NCBI RefSeq assembly: GCF_014654785.1
Contig: NZ_BNBD01000007.1
Span: 1 to 64,000, forward strand
Source: Streptomyces mashuensis
GTDB taxonomy: Bacteria > Actinomycetota > Actinomycetes > Streptomycetales > Streptomycetaceae
Direction: 5' to 3'
DNA length: 64,000 nucleotides
The notes beneath the pieces are model-generated. The model saw only the letters and a program-made list of their open reading frames with translations. It did no database searches and was not told the DNA's origin. The position numbers were made by a program, and so were the translations under genes. This document shows, piece after piece, positions 33,020 to 40,553 of this stretch; position 1 is the first letter of the stretch; each line of letters opens with the position of its first letter.

Positions 33020-33437
33020 CGTGACTCCCTCGCGTGCGGGGCAGGACGGCAGCCGTGGTCGCACGGCGGCCTCGCCACCGTGCCGGTGGCTGAAAAGACA
33101 TGGAATGCGGCGCGATCATTGCCCCTTTCACCGGGCGTGTAAGGGGCTGGGTTGACGCGTGTAGCCGGGGCCGGATTTCACGGAGAGCTGTGGAGCGACT
33201 CGGCATTGCTGCGGAGGGTTACCGCCGGTGCTCGCATCCCGTGCCGGTAGCGGCGTTGATCACCATGTTTGGGCCGGTTTCGACCGCTGTCCGGCCGTCG
33301 TGTTGGTGAGTACTTTTCGGCCCCTTTACTGATCTTTACTCTGGTCGTGGGGCGGGTGTTGAGTATCCAACCGCAGTCAAAGCGGGGACGGTGCTGTACG
33401 CCCCAAGGGCGAGATTGCTTCGATCGGAAGGTGTGCA
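33020..33437. promoter_or_regulatory. Divergent strD-strR promoter region
   Basis: A 418-base gap that must hold promoters for strD (minus) and strR (plus). It is less GC-rich near 33310-33380 (TTTACTGATCTTTACTC). GGGCCGGTTT at 33271-33280 matches nine of ten positions of the AdpA consensus TGGCSNGWWY, a weak hint that the A-factor regulator AdpA acts here as it does on strR in S. griseus. I see no StrR operator and no clear -35/-10 pair. No gene fits in this gap. Confidence 0.5.
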
Positions 33438-34694
33438 GTGGAGCCTAGTTTCCGGGACAGCCCCGTTCAAAGTGTCGATATGCCAGTGGAACTTCCCGAG
33501 GAAGTCGGCAGAAACGTCGCTCGTTTATCCGAGGTCCGCACCGTTCCCCTCTCCTCCCTCCTGCCGTCCGACTCGCCGCGCAGTGGCGGTGAGGACGCCG
33601 CCCATATCCGGGCCCTCGCGGAATCCGATGCGTCCTTCCCGCCGTTGGTCGTCATGCCGGGCACCCTGCGGGTCGTCGACGGCATGCACCGGCTGCGCGC
33701 GGCGGAGCTCCGCGGCGCGACGGAGGTGGAGGTCCAGTACTTCCTGGGCGACGAGAAGGACGCCTTCGTCCTCGCCGTCGAGGCCAACGTCACCCACGGC
33801 CTGCCCCTCACCCTCGACGACCGCAAGGCGGCCGCCCTGCGCATCCTCGGCACGCATCCCCTGTGGTCGGACCGGGCGGTGGGGTCGGCGACCGGGCTCT
33901 CCGCCAAGACGGTCGGCGCGCTCCGCGCCCGTTCGACCGAGGGAGTTCCGCAGTCGAACGTCAGGATCGGCCGCGACGGCAGGGCCCGGCCGCTCGACCC
34001 GGCCGAGGGCCGCAGACTGGCCGGCCGCCTCATCCAGGAGAACCCCTCCGCGCCGCTGCGGCAGATCGCCGCCCAGGCCGGCGTCTCCCTCGGCACCGCC
34101 TCCGACGTGCGCAAGAGGCTCCGGCGCGGCGAGGGCCCCGTACCCGAACGGGGCCGCAGGAACACGGCCGGGGCCAGGGCGACGGTGGAGCCCGCCACGG
34201 AGGAGCCCCCGCATCCGCGGCGGCGCGACGAGGCCGAGGCCAACCGGCCCTCCCGGTCCCTGATGCTCCGTCATCTCAGCCGTGATCCGTCCGTGCGGCT
34301 GACCGAGGACGGCCGGGCCCTGCTGCGCTGGCTCACGGTCGTCGCGGTGCCGGGCCAGGACTGGGAACGGCTGCTCGCCAACGTCCCCGCCCACCGCGTC
34401 GGCGCCGTCGCCGAACTGGCCCGGGGCTGCGCCGAGGTCTGGCAACAGGTGGCCGAACGGCTCGAATGGGCGGCCGCCGACAGCAGCATCCCACCCGCGA
34501 CGGAGGTCCGTACGGACGTCCCCACGGAGGTCCGGGATGACGCCGGAGCGCCGCGCCGCGCGGTGGCCGCCCGGGCCACGCGGCGGCACGAGGTGAGCCT
34601 GCCGATCACCCCGCCGGCCGGGCCCGCGGAGGAGGCCGCGGCCGGCGAGTGCTGCGACCTCCTCGCCCGCGCGGAACGCCGGAGCGCCCGCTAG
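33438..34694 (+). CDS. strR: StrR, pathway-specific activator (ParB/StrR family)
   Basis: A 418-residue DNA-binding activator, longer than the ~350-residue S. griseus protein as I recall it. The ParB-like N-domain includes VVMPGTLRVVDGMHRLRAAE near residue 75. The helix-turn-helix is at DRAVGSATGLSAKTVGALRA near residue 150, with a second at APLRQIAAQAGVSLGTASDV near residue 210. The C-terminal ~130 residues are Ala/Pro/Arg-rich. GTG start with GGAAGGTG upstream. Codon 30 is TTA (33525-33527), a bldA control point. A StrR operator lies inside the gene. It ends at a 47-base hairpin shared with converging strT. Confidence 0.92.
   Translation: MEPSFRDSPVQSVDMPVELPEEVGRNVARLSEVRTVPLSSLLPSDSPRSGGEDAAHIRALAESDASFPPLVVMPGTLRVVDGMHRLRAAELRGATEVEVQYFLGDEKDAFVLAVEANVTHGLPLTLDDRKAAALRILGTHPLWSDRAVGSATGLSAKTVGALRARSTEGVPQSNVRIGRDGRARPLDPAEGRRLAGRLIQENPSAPLRQIAAQAGVSLGTASDVRKRLRRGEGPVPERGRRNTAGARATVEPATEEPPHPRRRDEAEANRPSRSLMLRHLSRDPSVRLTEDGRALLRWLTVVAVPGQDWERLLANVPAHRVGAVAELARGCAEVWQQVAERLEWAAADSSIPPATEVRTDVPTEVRDDAGAPRRAVAARATRRHEVSLPITPPAGPAEEAAAGECCDLLARAERRSAR
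33931..33959. promoter_or_regulatory. StrR operator inside the strR coding region
   Basis: GTTCGACCG-AGGGAGTTCCG-CAGTCGAAC: inverted repeat with 11-base spacer and one mismatch, at codons 165-174 of strR. An intragenic StrR site is also reported in S. griseus strR, which suggests feedback by the regulator on its own gene. Confidence 0.85.
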
Positions 34695-34738
34695 CTCGTA
34701 CCCGTCCGGACACCCCCGCCGGACGGACCCGGGCGGAC

Positions 34739-34785
34739 GCACCGGGGGCGGTACGACGGCCCGGCCGTCGTACCGCCCCCGGTGC
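34739..34785. terminator. Long bidirectional hairpin between strR and strT
   Basis: 23-bp perfect stem (GCACCGGGGGCGGTACGACGG plus CC, with full complement) around a single central base, in the 99-base gap between converging strR and strT. A strong bidirectional terminator. Confidence 0.88.
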
Positions 34786-34793
34786 GCATCCCG

Positions 34794-35753
34794 TCAGAGA
34801 ACGGGCATCTCACCGGTGCCGTGCTCCAGCCAGTCGCACTCCTGCGCCGTGAGCCGCCGGGACGCCGCCGCCAGCGAGTCCCGGACCTCCTCCGGCTGCC
34901 GCGGCCCGATCAGCGCCACGACCGGGAAGGGCTGGGAGAGGGTCCAGGCCAGCGCGATGCCCGTCGACGACGTGCCCTTGTGCTCGGCCAGCCGCCGGGC
35001 CCGGTGCAGCCGCCCGACGTTCGCCTCGCTGTACCAGCTCTCCGCGAGCGGGCCCGACTGCAGCTCCGCCGGGTCGGCCAGGGCGTGGGCGCCGCGGCCC
35101 TGGCTCGCCCACGGGTACAGGCACATCCCGCCCTCGGCGAGCCAGGCCCGCCACGCGGCGTCGTTGGCGCTGATGGTGCCCGGGTAGATCGGCTGCACCA
35201 TGTCGATGAGGCTGAACTGGTTGCTCACGCCGGCGGGCTCCGCCAGGCCGTGCGCCCGGGCGTACGCGACCGCCTCCCGGACGCGGTCCAGCGGCCAGTT
35301 CGACATGCCGTAGGAGCCGATGAGCCCGCGCTTCACCAGCCCGTCCAGCACGGACACGAACTCGCCGACCGGCACCTCGGCGTTGTCCCGGTGCAGCATG
35401 TAAAGTGCGGCACTCTCCCGCCCCATGCGCTCGAAGCTCTCGGCCAGTTGCGGCTCGACACGGTCGGGCAGGCACTCCGGGGTGTGCGCCCCCTTGGCCA
35501 GGACCCATACCTCGTCCTCCACACCGCGGGACTTCGCCCAGGCGCCGAAGGTCCGTTCGCAGCAGCCGGGCCCGTAGGCGTGCCCGTACAGCCAGGCGGT
35601 GTCGAAGGCCCGGCCCCCGCCCTCCCAGTAGGCGTCGTACACGGGGAAGGCCCGCTCGTTCTGCCCGAACGCGGAGGTACCGAGGAGGACGGGCAGCTGC
35701 CCGGTCCCCTCCGGGGCGGCCGCGGACGACGAGGGGGGAAGTGCAGCGGACAT
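34794..35753 (-). CDS. strT: StrT, aldo/keto reductase family
   Basis: A 319-residue (beta/alpha)8 oxidoreductase. FDTAWLYGHAYG gives the Asp and Tyr of the catalytic tetrad, VWVLAKGAHT the Lys and MLHRDNAEVPVGEF the His. SYGMSNWPLDRV and ALIGPRQPEEVRDS are the NADPH-binding loops. By order it is StrT, which sits after strS in S. griseus; its substrate is not established and may be a keto-sugar. I chose ATG at 35753 (MSAALPPSSS) rather than a frame-internal start at 35831. It has a Ser/Ala-rich N-terminal extension. It lies downstream of strS by 96 bases. Confidence 0.78.
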   Translation of the reverse strand: MSAALPPSSSAAAPEGTGQLPVLLGTSAFGQNERAFPVYDAYWEGGGRAFDTAWLYGHAYGPGCCERTFGAWAKSRGVEDEVWVLAKGAHTPECLPDRVEPQLAESFERMGRESAALYMLHRDNAEVPVGEFVSVLDGLVKRGLIGSYGMSNWPLDRVREAVAYARAHGLAEPAGVSNQFSLIDMVQPIYPGTISANDAAWRAWLAEGGMCLYPWASQGRGAHALADPAELQSGPLAESWYSEANVGRLHRARRLAEHKGTSSTGIALAWTLSQPFPVVALIGPRQPEEVRDSLAAASRRLTAQECDWLEHGTGEMPVL

Positions 35754-35849
35754 GCGCTCTCCTGAATCTCGGGGTGCGTCGGAAGGGAAGGGACGGGGGT
35801 GCCGCGCCGGGCCGCCGGCCCGGCGCGGCACCCCCTGCCGTACGCCGTC

Positions 35850-36986
35850 TCAGCCGGCGACGGCCTTGCGGACCTCGTCCGCGATGTGGCCGAGGTGCTC
35901 CTCGGTCAGGGCCGGGTGCGACGGCAGGGCGAGCAGCTCCTCCGACAGCCGCTCCGCGACCGGCAGCGACACGTCGTTGTGCTCGGCGAACGCGGGCTGC
36001 TTGTGCAGCGGGAACGGGTACCGCAGCAGCACCGGCACACCCCGGGACCGCAGCGTCGCCGCGATCTCCGCGGCCGCGGGCCGGCCCTCGCCCGGCACCG
36101 CGCGCACCACGTACTTCCAGAAGGCGTGCACCGTGCCCTCCGGCTCGACGGGCAGCTCCAGCCCCTCGACGCCCGCCAGCCGCTCCGACAGGTACGCGGC
36201 GTTGCGCCGGCGGGCCTCGACCATGGCGCCGAGCCGGGCGTGCTGGGACAGGCCCACCGCGGCCTGCACCGTGGTGAGCCGGTAGTTGTAGCCGACCTCG
36301 TGCGCCCAGATGAGGCCGGGGCGGCCCTCGATGGGGCCCTCGCCGTGGCTGCGCAGCCGCCGCACCCGCTCCGCGTACGCGGCGTTGTTGGTGAGGACGG
36401 CGCCGCCCTCACCGCCCGAGGTGATCACCTTCTGCTCGAAGAGGCTGACGCACGCCAGGTCGCCGAAGCCACCGACCGGGCGCCCGCCGATCTCCGTGCC
36501 GAGGGCCTGCGCCATGTCCTCGACGACCGGCACCCCCGCCTCCGCGCCGACCGCGCACAGCGCCTCCATGTCGGCGGCGCAGCCGTTGATGTGCACCGCC
36601 ACGATGGCCTTGGTGCGCTCGGTGAGCAGGGACTTCACCGAGTCGGGGTCCAGGCAGTGCGTGTCCGGGGTGACGTCCGCGAACACCGGGCGGGCCCCGA
36701 GGTAGGTCACCGGGCTCGCCGAGCCGATGAAGGTGTGGGCCGGTACGATCACCTCGTCGCCGGGCCCGACGTCCAGGGCGTGCAGCGCCAGGTGGACGGC
36801 GGCCGTGCCGGTGGACACCGCGACGGCGTGACCGACGCCCTGGCCCGCGGCCAGCGCCGATTCGAACTCCTCGACCGTGCCGTTCCGCAGCCCGACCAGG
36901 CGGTTGGAGCGCAGGGCCGCGACCGCGGCCTCGACGTCCTCGTCCGACAGCTGGGGCCAGCCCGGTAATTCGATGGAAGAACTCAA
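35850..36986 (-). CDS. strS: StrS, PLP aminotransferase (DegT/StrS family)
   Basis: A 378-residue aminotransferase, the length of S. griseus StrS as I recall it, if translation starts at TTG 36986 with GAAGGG nine bases upstream; an in-frame ATG at 37016 would add 10 residues. Motifs: VSTGTAAVHLALHAL, DEVIVPAHTFIGSASPVT, VVEDMAQALGTEI and SLFEQKVITSGEGGAVLT with the PLP lysine. It is one of three aminotransferases of the cluster and is proposed for amination of a cyclitol or of the hexose unit. Codon 7 is TTA (36966-36968), so synthesis depends on bldA tRNA. Tandem GGTGAATCAC repeats lie just upstream. Confidence 0.85.
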   Translation of the reverse strand: MSSSIELPGWPQLSDEDVEAAVAALRSNRLVGLRNGTVEEFESALAAGQGVGHAVAVSTGTAAVHLALHALDVGPGDEVIVPAHTFIGSASPVTYLGARPVFADVTPDTHCLDPDSVKSLLTERTKAIVAVHINGCAADMEALCAVGAEAGVPVVEDMAQALGTEIGGRPVGGFGDLACVSLFEQKVITSGGEGGAVLTNNAAYAERVRRLRSHGEGPIEGRPGLIWAHEVGYNYRLTTVQAAVGLSQHARLGAMVEARRRNAAYLSERLAGVEGLELPVEPEGTVHAFWKYVVRAVPGEGRPAAAEIAATLRSRGVPVLLRYPFPLHKQPAFAEHNDVSLPVAERLSEELLALPSHPALTEEHLGHIADEVRKAVAG

Positions 36987-37152
36987 CGCTTCACACCCTT
37001 CAATACGGTGAATCACGGTGAATCACGGGGAACGCAGTGCCTGCACGAATGCCGTGCGGGAATGCGGGGGATCTGCTCGCCGGACCATGCTGGGGCGGGT
37101 GCCGGAATTCTTCAACCGGCGTCATGGAAAGGAAATGCGGGGGTAAAGCCGT

Positions 37153-38535
37153 TCAGCGTCCGGCATCGCCGGGCGGGGGAGTGGCGCCTATGCTCGGACG
37201 AAGTCCCAGGGCGCGGCCGAGGGTTCCGAAGAGCGCCGTGTTGGCGTGCACGCCCCGCACCTCCTCCGCCCGGGGGCCGCGCGCGGCCACCCGCACCTGG
37301 GTGCCGGTGTGCTCCTGCACGTCGTCCACCGCGCCGCTGCCGTAGGCCACCTGCATCTGCCCGCCCTCGTCGGTGACCAGGGTGGTGGACCGTCCGGCCG
37401 GCCGGGCGTCCACCGGCACGATCTGACTCGCGTGGCCGTGGTCGGCCGTCACCACCACCAGCGTGTTGCCGTGCTCGGCGGCGTAGTCCAGGGCGACACG
37501 GACGGCCCGGTCGAAGGCGACGGTCTCGCCCACCTGCCCGCACGGGTCGGCGTCGTGGGCCCGGTCGTCGATGCCCGCACCCTCCACCTGGAGGAAGAAG
37601 CCCTTGCCCCGGTCCTTCTGCCGCTCGTTGCGCGCGGTCAGCAGCTTCAGCGCGGCCCGCGTCTCCTCCACCAGGGTCGGCGTCCCGGCCGGCCGCGCCG
37701 GGTTGCTCTTGGTGCACCGCTGGGCCGGCGTTCCCCCGGCGACCGCCGGCCTGCCGGTCCACTCCGCCGGTACGTTGTCCGGGGCGAACAGGCCGAGCAC
37801 CGGCCGGTCCGGTGCGGCGGCGCCCAGCTCCGCCCGGTCGCGTACGACCTGGTAACCGCGGGCACGGGCCTGCTCCAGCACCGTGCGGCCGCGGTCCGGC
37901 CCGTCCGTGACCTGCTGCGCGAAGAGGTCCGCCCCGCCGCCCAGCAGCACGTCGGGCCGCAGGGCCACGGCCTGCTCCACGACCGACCCGGCACCGCCGG
38001 CGGCCCGCAGGTCCGCCGGGCAGGAGGCCATGTCGGCGGGCCCCTTGCACGAGCGGTCGGTGACGTGCGAGGTCAGAGCGGCGGGTGTGGCGTCCGCGAC
38101 CGACGCGGTGGTGACGCTGCCGGTGGCGAGCCCCTGGCGCTTGGCGAGCTCCAGCAGCGTGGGCAGGGGCCGGTTGGTGTCATGGGTCTTGGACACGCGC
38201 CCGTTCACGGTCTTGTGCCCGGTCGCCCACGAGGTGGCGCCGGCCGCCGAGTCGGTGACGTAGTCCGGCCGGCCGCGCCCGTCCACCGACGAGGTGACGT
38301 ACGCACCGGTCGCCGGCAGCTCGTCCATGGCCAGCCGCCCCTCGGCGCCCACCGAGTGGTCGCGCGCCATCGTGATCTCGGAGTCGCCCATGCCGTCCCC
38401 GATCAGGAGGATGACGTTGCGGGGCGCGGCCGCCGGGGCCGACGACAGCGACGCCGCCGGGACGCTGCCGGTGAACAGCAGCGCCACGGACGCGACCACG
38501 ACCCACGGCCGGCGGGTTCCTCGTACCGCGCTCAT
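37153..38535 (-). CDS. strK: StrK, streptomycin-6-phosphate phosphatase (alkaline phosphatase family)
   Basis: A 460-residue secreted alkaline phosphatase-fold enzyme. Residues 1-36 are a signal peptide (RRPWVVVASVALLFTGSVPA, ending near APAAA). VILLIGDGMGDSE is the first metal Asp, DSAAGATSWATGHKTVNG the nucleophile Ser, FFLQVEGAGIDDRAHDAD metal ligands, and VVVTADHGHA the last Asp-His. It removes the protecting phosphate from exported streptomycin 6-phosphate, producing active antibiotic outside the cell, opposite to StrA. ATG overlaps the strI stop (ATGA). Confidence 0.92.
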   Translation of the reverse strand: MSAVRGTRRPWVVVASVALLFTGSVPAASLSSAPAAAPRNVILLIGDGMGDSEITMARDHSVGAEGRLAMDELPATGAYVTSSVDGRGRPDYVTDSAAGATSWATGHKTVNGRVSKTHDTNRPLPTLLELAKRQGLATGSVTTASVADATPAALTSHVTDRSCKGPADMASCPADLRAAGGAGSVVEQAVALRPDVLLGGGADLFAQQVTDGPDRGRTVLEQARARGYQVVRDRAELGAAAPDRPVLGLFAPDNVPAEWTGRPAVAGGTPAQRCTKSNPARPAGTPTLVEETRAALKLLTARNERQKDRGKGFFLQVEGAGIDDRAHDADPCGQVGETVAFDRAVRVALDYAAEHGNTLVVVTADHGHASQIVPVDARPAGRSTTLVTDEGGQMQVAYGSGAVDDVQEHTGTQVRVAARGPRAEEVRGVHANTALFGTLGRALGLRPSIGATPPPGDAGR

Positions 38536-39542
38536 CGGCCCACACCTCCCACGAGGGCGTCCACCGCGACGGACACGCGTTCCCCGGTCCGGGCCGACCG
38601 GCCTGCCGCCGCGGCCACCTCCTGCGCCAGCAGCGCCTCCTGCGCCGTGCAGGGGCTGGGCGCCCCGGACGCGGCCATGTCCAGGAAGGCCCGCATCTCG
38701 TGCCGGTACGCCCCGGCGAAGCGGTCGAAGAAACTCGCGTACGGCGCACGGGGCCCCTGCGCCTCGCCGACGTGGCGCAGCGGCGTCCGCTCGTCGAGGC
38801 CCACGGACAGCGAGCCCCCGGTGCCCAGTACCTCGACGCGGTGGTCGTAGCCCAAGGGGTCGAGCCGGGACGCGGACAGCACGGCCCGTGCCCCGTCGGC
38901 CAGCGTGAGCACCACGGTGGCGACGTCGTAGCCGTCCCCGTCGCCCAGCAGCCGGGCGCCGTCGGCCTGGACGGCGACGGCCGGCTGCCCGGTCAGCCAG
39001 TGCACCGCGTCGATGTCGTGGATGAGGCAGTCGGTGAAGATGTCCCCCGCCGACTGCTCGTACGTGCCCGAGGGGGGCGCGTCGTCGAACGCCGTGCACC
39101 GCACCAGCAGCGGCCGCCCCAGCCGGCCGGCCGCGATCTCGTCGCGCAGCGACCGGTACTGGGGGTCGCAGCGCCGCTGGAACCCCACGTGGAGCCGGCC
39201 GTCGGCGAAGGCCGCAGCGACCTCACGCGCTTCGGTCACGTCCGCCGTCAGCGGCTTCTCGCAGAACACGGGCAGGCCCGCCCGGGCCGCGGCGAGCAGC
39301 GCGGACCGGTGTCCTGTCGCGGGGCTGGCCACGACCAGCGCGTCGGCCTCCGCCAGGACGTCGTCCAGGGCCGGCCGGGCGGTGGCCGTGGCGCCGGAAC
39401 CGGCCCGCAGCGCGTCCGCGAGGCCCCGGGCCGCCCGCGGGTCGGCGTCGTGGATCAGCAAGGACGGCGCGTCCGGCAGTCCTGCCAGTGCTTCGGCGTG
39501 CAGGCGCCCCATGCGCCCGGCGCCGGTGATACCCACCTTCAT
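38532..39542 (-). CDS. strI: StrI, inositol 2-dehydrogenase type oxidoreductase (Gfo/Idh/MocA)
   Basis: A 336-residue NAD-dependent dehydrogenase. KVGITGAGRMGRLHAEALAG is the Rossmann motif. VFCEKPLTADVTEAREVAAA carries the EKP motif with catalytic Lys, and FTDCLIHDIDAVHWLTGQPA the catalytic Asp-His. It oxidises myo-inositol (or a related inositol) to the scyllo-inosose used by StsC. First gene of a strI-strK-strS-strT minus-strand operon, coupled to strK. In S. griseus strI follows strH; here it is 25 kb away, a rearrangement. Confidence 0.88.
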   Translation of the reverse strand: MKVGITGAGRMGRLHAEALAGLPDAPSLLIHDADPRAARGLADALRAGSGATATARPALDDVLAEADALVVASPATGHRSALLAAARAGLPVFCEKPLTADVTEAREVAAAFADGRLHVGFQRRCDPQYRSLRDEIAAGRLGRPLLVRCTAFDDAPPSGTYEQSAGDIFTDCLIHDIDAVHWLTGQPAVAVQADGARLLGDGDGYDVATVVLTLADGARAVLSASRLDPLGYDHRVEVLGTGGSLSVGLDERTPLRHVGEAQGPRAPYASFFDRFAGAYRHEMRAFLDMAASGAPSPCTAQEALLAQEVAAAAGRSARTGERVSVAVDALVGGVGR

Positions 39543-39686
39543 CGCAGGTCTCCCAAAGGGTGAGAAAGATCGGGGAATTGGGGGACGAAGGTAGTCAGCG
39601 CTTCCGGCGCCGCACCACCGGCGCGGTCCCGGTTCGGCTGAACGCGGGTGGGGCGCGGGGCGATGAGGGATGCTGGTGGCGGATGC

Positions 39687-40448
39687 CTACGCCCGGCGCC
39701 CCCACACCGAGATCGTGACCTGCGGAATGTCGACGAACGCCGGGTCCGCCAGCAGGGCGTGGAAGCCGGTCAGGTCCGCCTCGTCCAGCAGGCCGTCCGC
39801 GACGAGCGCGGGCCCCGCGTGGTCGATCAGGGGCCGCCAGCGGTCGTTGCCGAAGCCGCCCATGCAGCTGAGCCGGCCCGAGAACCGCACGTCCTCCAGG
39901 CCGCTGCGGGCCAGCAGCGCGGGGAGGGAGCGCGCCCACGTCAGGTCGGTCCCGTGCGCGCCGTACCTGCGCTCGTAGGCCGCCATGAGGCGCTGCACGA
40001 GAGGGAAGGGCGAGGTTTCGGCGGGCAGTTGGTAGGGCTCCTCGACGACCAGCCAGCCGCCCGGTGCGAGCCACTCGGCGGCGCGGGCCAGCACCTCGTC
40101 CCGTTCCGGCAGGTGGCACAGGACGTACCGGGCGTGGACGAGGTCGAAGGTGCCCGGCCGGTAGCCGGGGTGCGTGATGTCGGCCTCCTCGACGACCAGG
40201 TGGGGCGCGCGGCCGGGGTCGAGGTGACGGGTGTCGATGTCCACGGCGGTCACCTGCCCGTCAGGGCACCGGTCCGCCAGCCAGTAGGCGACGGAACCCG
40301 CCCCCGCGCCCAGTTCGAGGCAGTGCCACGAGGGGCGCATCGGCAGTCCCTGGAGGAGGGACGTCGTCCAGGCGTCCGCGCTCTGCTGGATCGCGCCCAG
40401 CCGCGTCCGCTCCTGGTGACCGTCCCCGGTGTCGTCCCTCGTGTCCAT
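39687..40448 (-). CDS. Class I SAM-dependent methyltransferase
   Basis: A 253-residue methyltransferase. CLELGAGAGSVAYWLADRCP is motif I near residue 45, VTAVDIDTRHL motif II, DITHPGYRPGTFDLVHARYV motifs III-IV, and LAPGGWLVVEEPYQLP post-I. No substrate-specific feature is visible. It lies 144 bases from strI in the same orientation, but I do not recall a counterpart in streptomycin clusters, so it probably belongs to the right-hand region or is an unrelated border gene. ATG at 40448 (MDTRDDTGDGHQ). Divergent from the condensation-domain gene across 105 bases containing GTTTAAAC. Confidence 0.78.
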   Translation of the reverse strand: MDTRDDTGDGHQERTRLGAIQQSADAWTTSLLQGLPMRPSWHCLELGAGAGSVAYWLADRCPDGQVTAVDIDTRHLDPGRAPHLVVEEADITHPGYRPGTFDLVHARYVLCHLPERDEVLARAAEWLAPGGWLVVEEPYQLPAETSPFPLVQRLMAAYERRYGAHGTDLTWARSLPALLARSGLEDVRFSGRLSCMGGFGNDRWRPLIDHAGPALVADGLLDEADLTGFHALLADPAFVDIPQVTISVWGRRA

Positions 40449-40553
40449 CGTGCCCCCTGTTTCATCGCTGTTTAAACGGCTCCCACCACCATGATCCCGC
40501 CCCGGTGGAGCACTCGGGGCACGCGCGTCCCACCCCGAGGAGCCGAGAGCCGT

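Noticed and set aside
30672..33206. Long minus-strand frame (844 codons) over strD-strE
   Set aside because: It is in a different frame from strD and strE, which carry full catalytic motifs. This frame is Arg/Pro-rich and starts inside the strD-strR promoter region.
33271..33280. Possible AdpA binding site upstream of strR
   Set aside because: Nine of ten bases match a very loose consensus, so chance is likely. It is noted in the promoter region entry but not called as a separate site.
10000..39600. A carbamoyltransferase that would indicate bluensomycin
   Set aside because: None of the genes in this stretch carries carbamoyltransferase motifs; the question stays open for the sequence outside the window.
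40449..40553. GTTTAAAC palindrome between the methyltransferase and condensation-domain genes
   Set aside because: Eight bases only; it may be an AT-rich promoter element but is too short to call as an operator.
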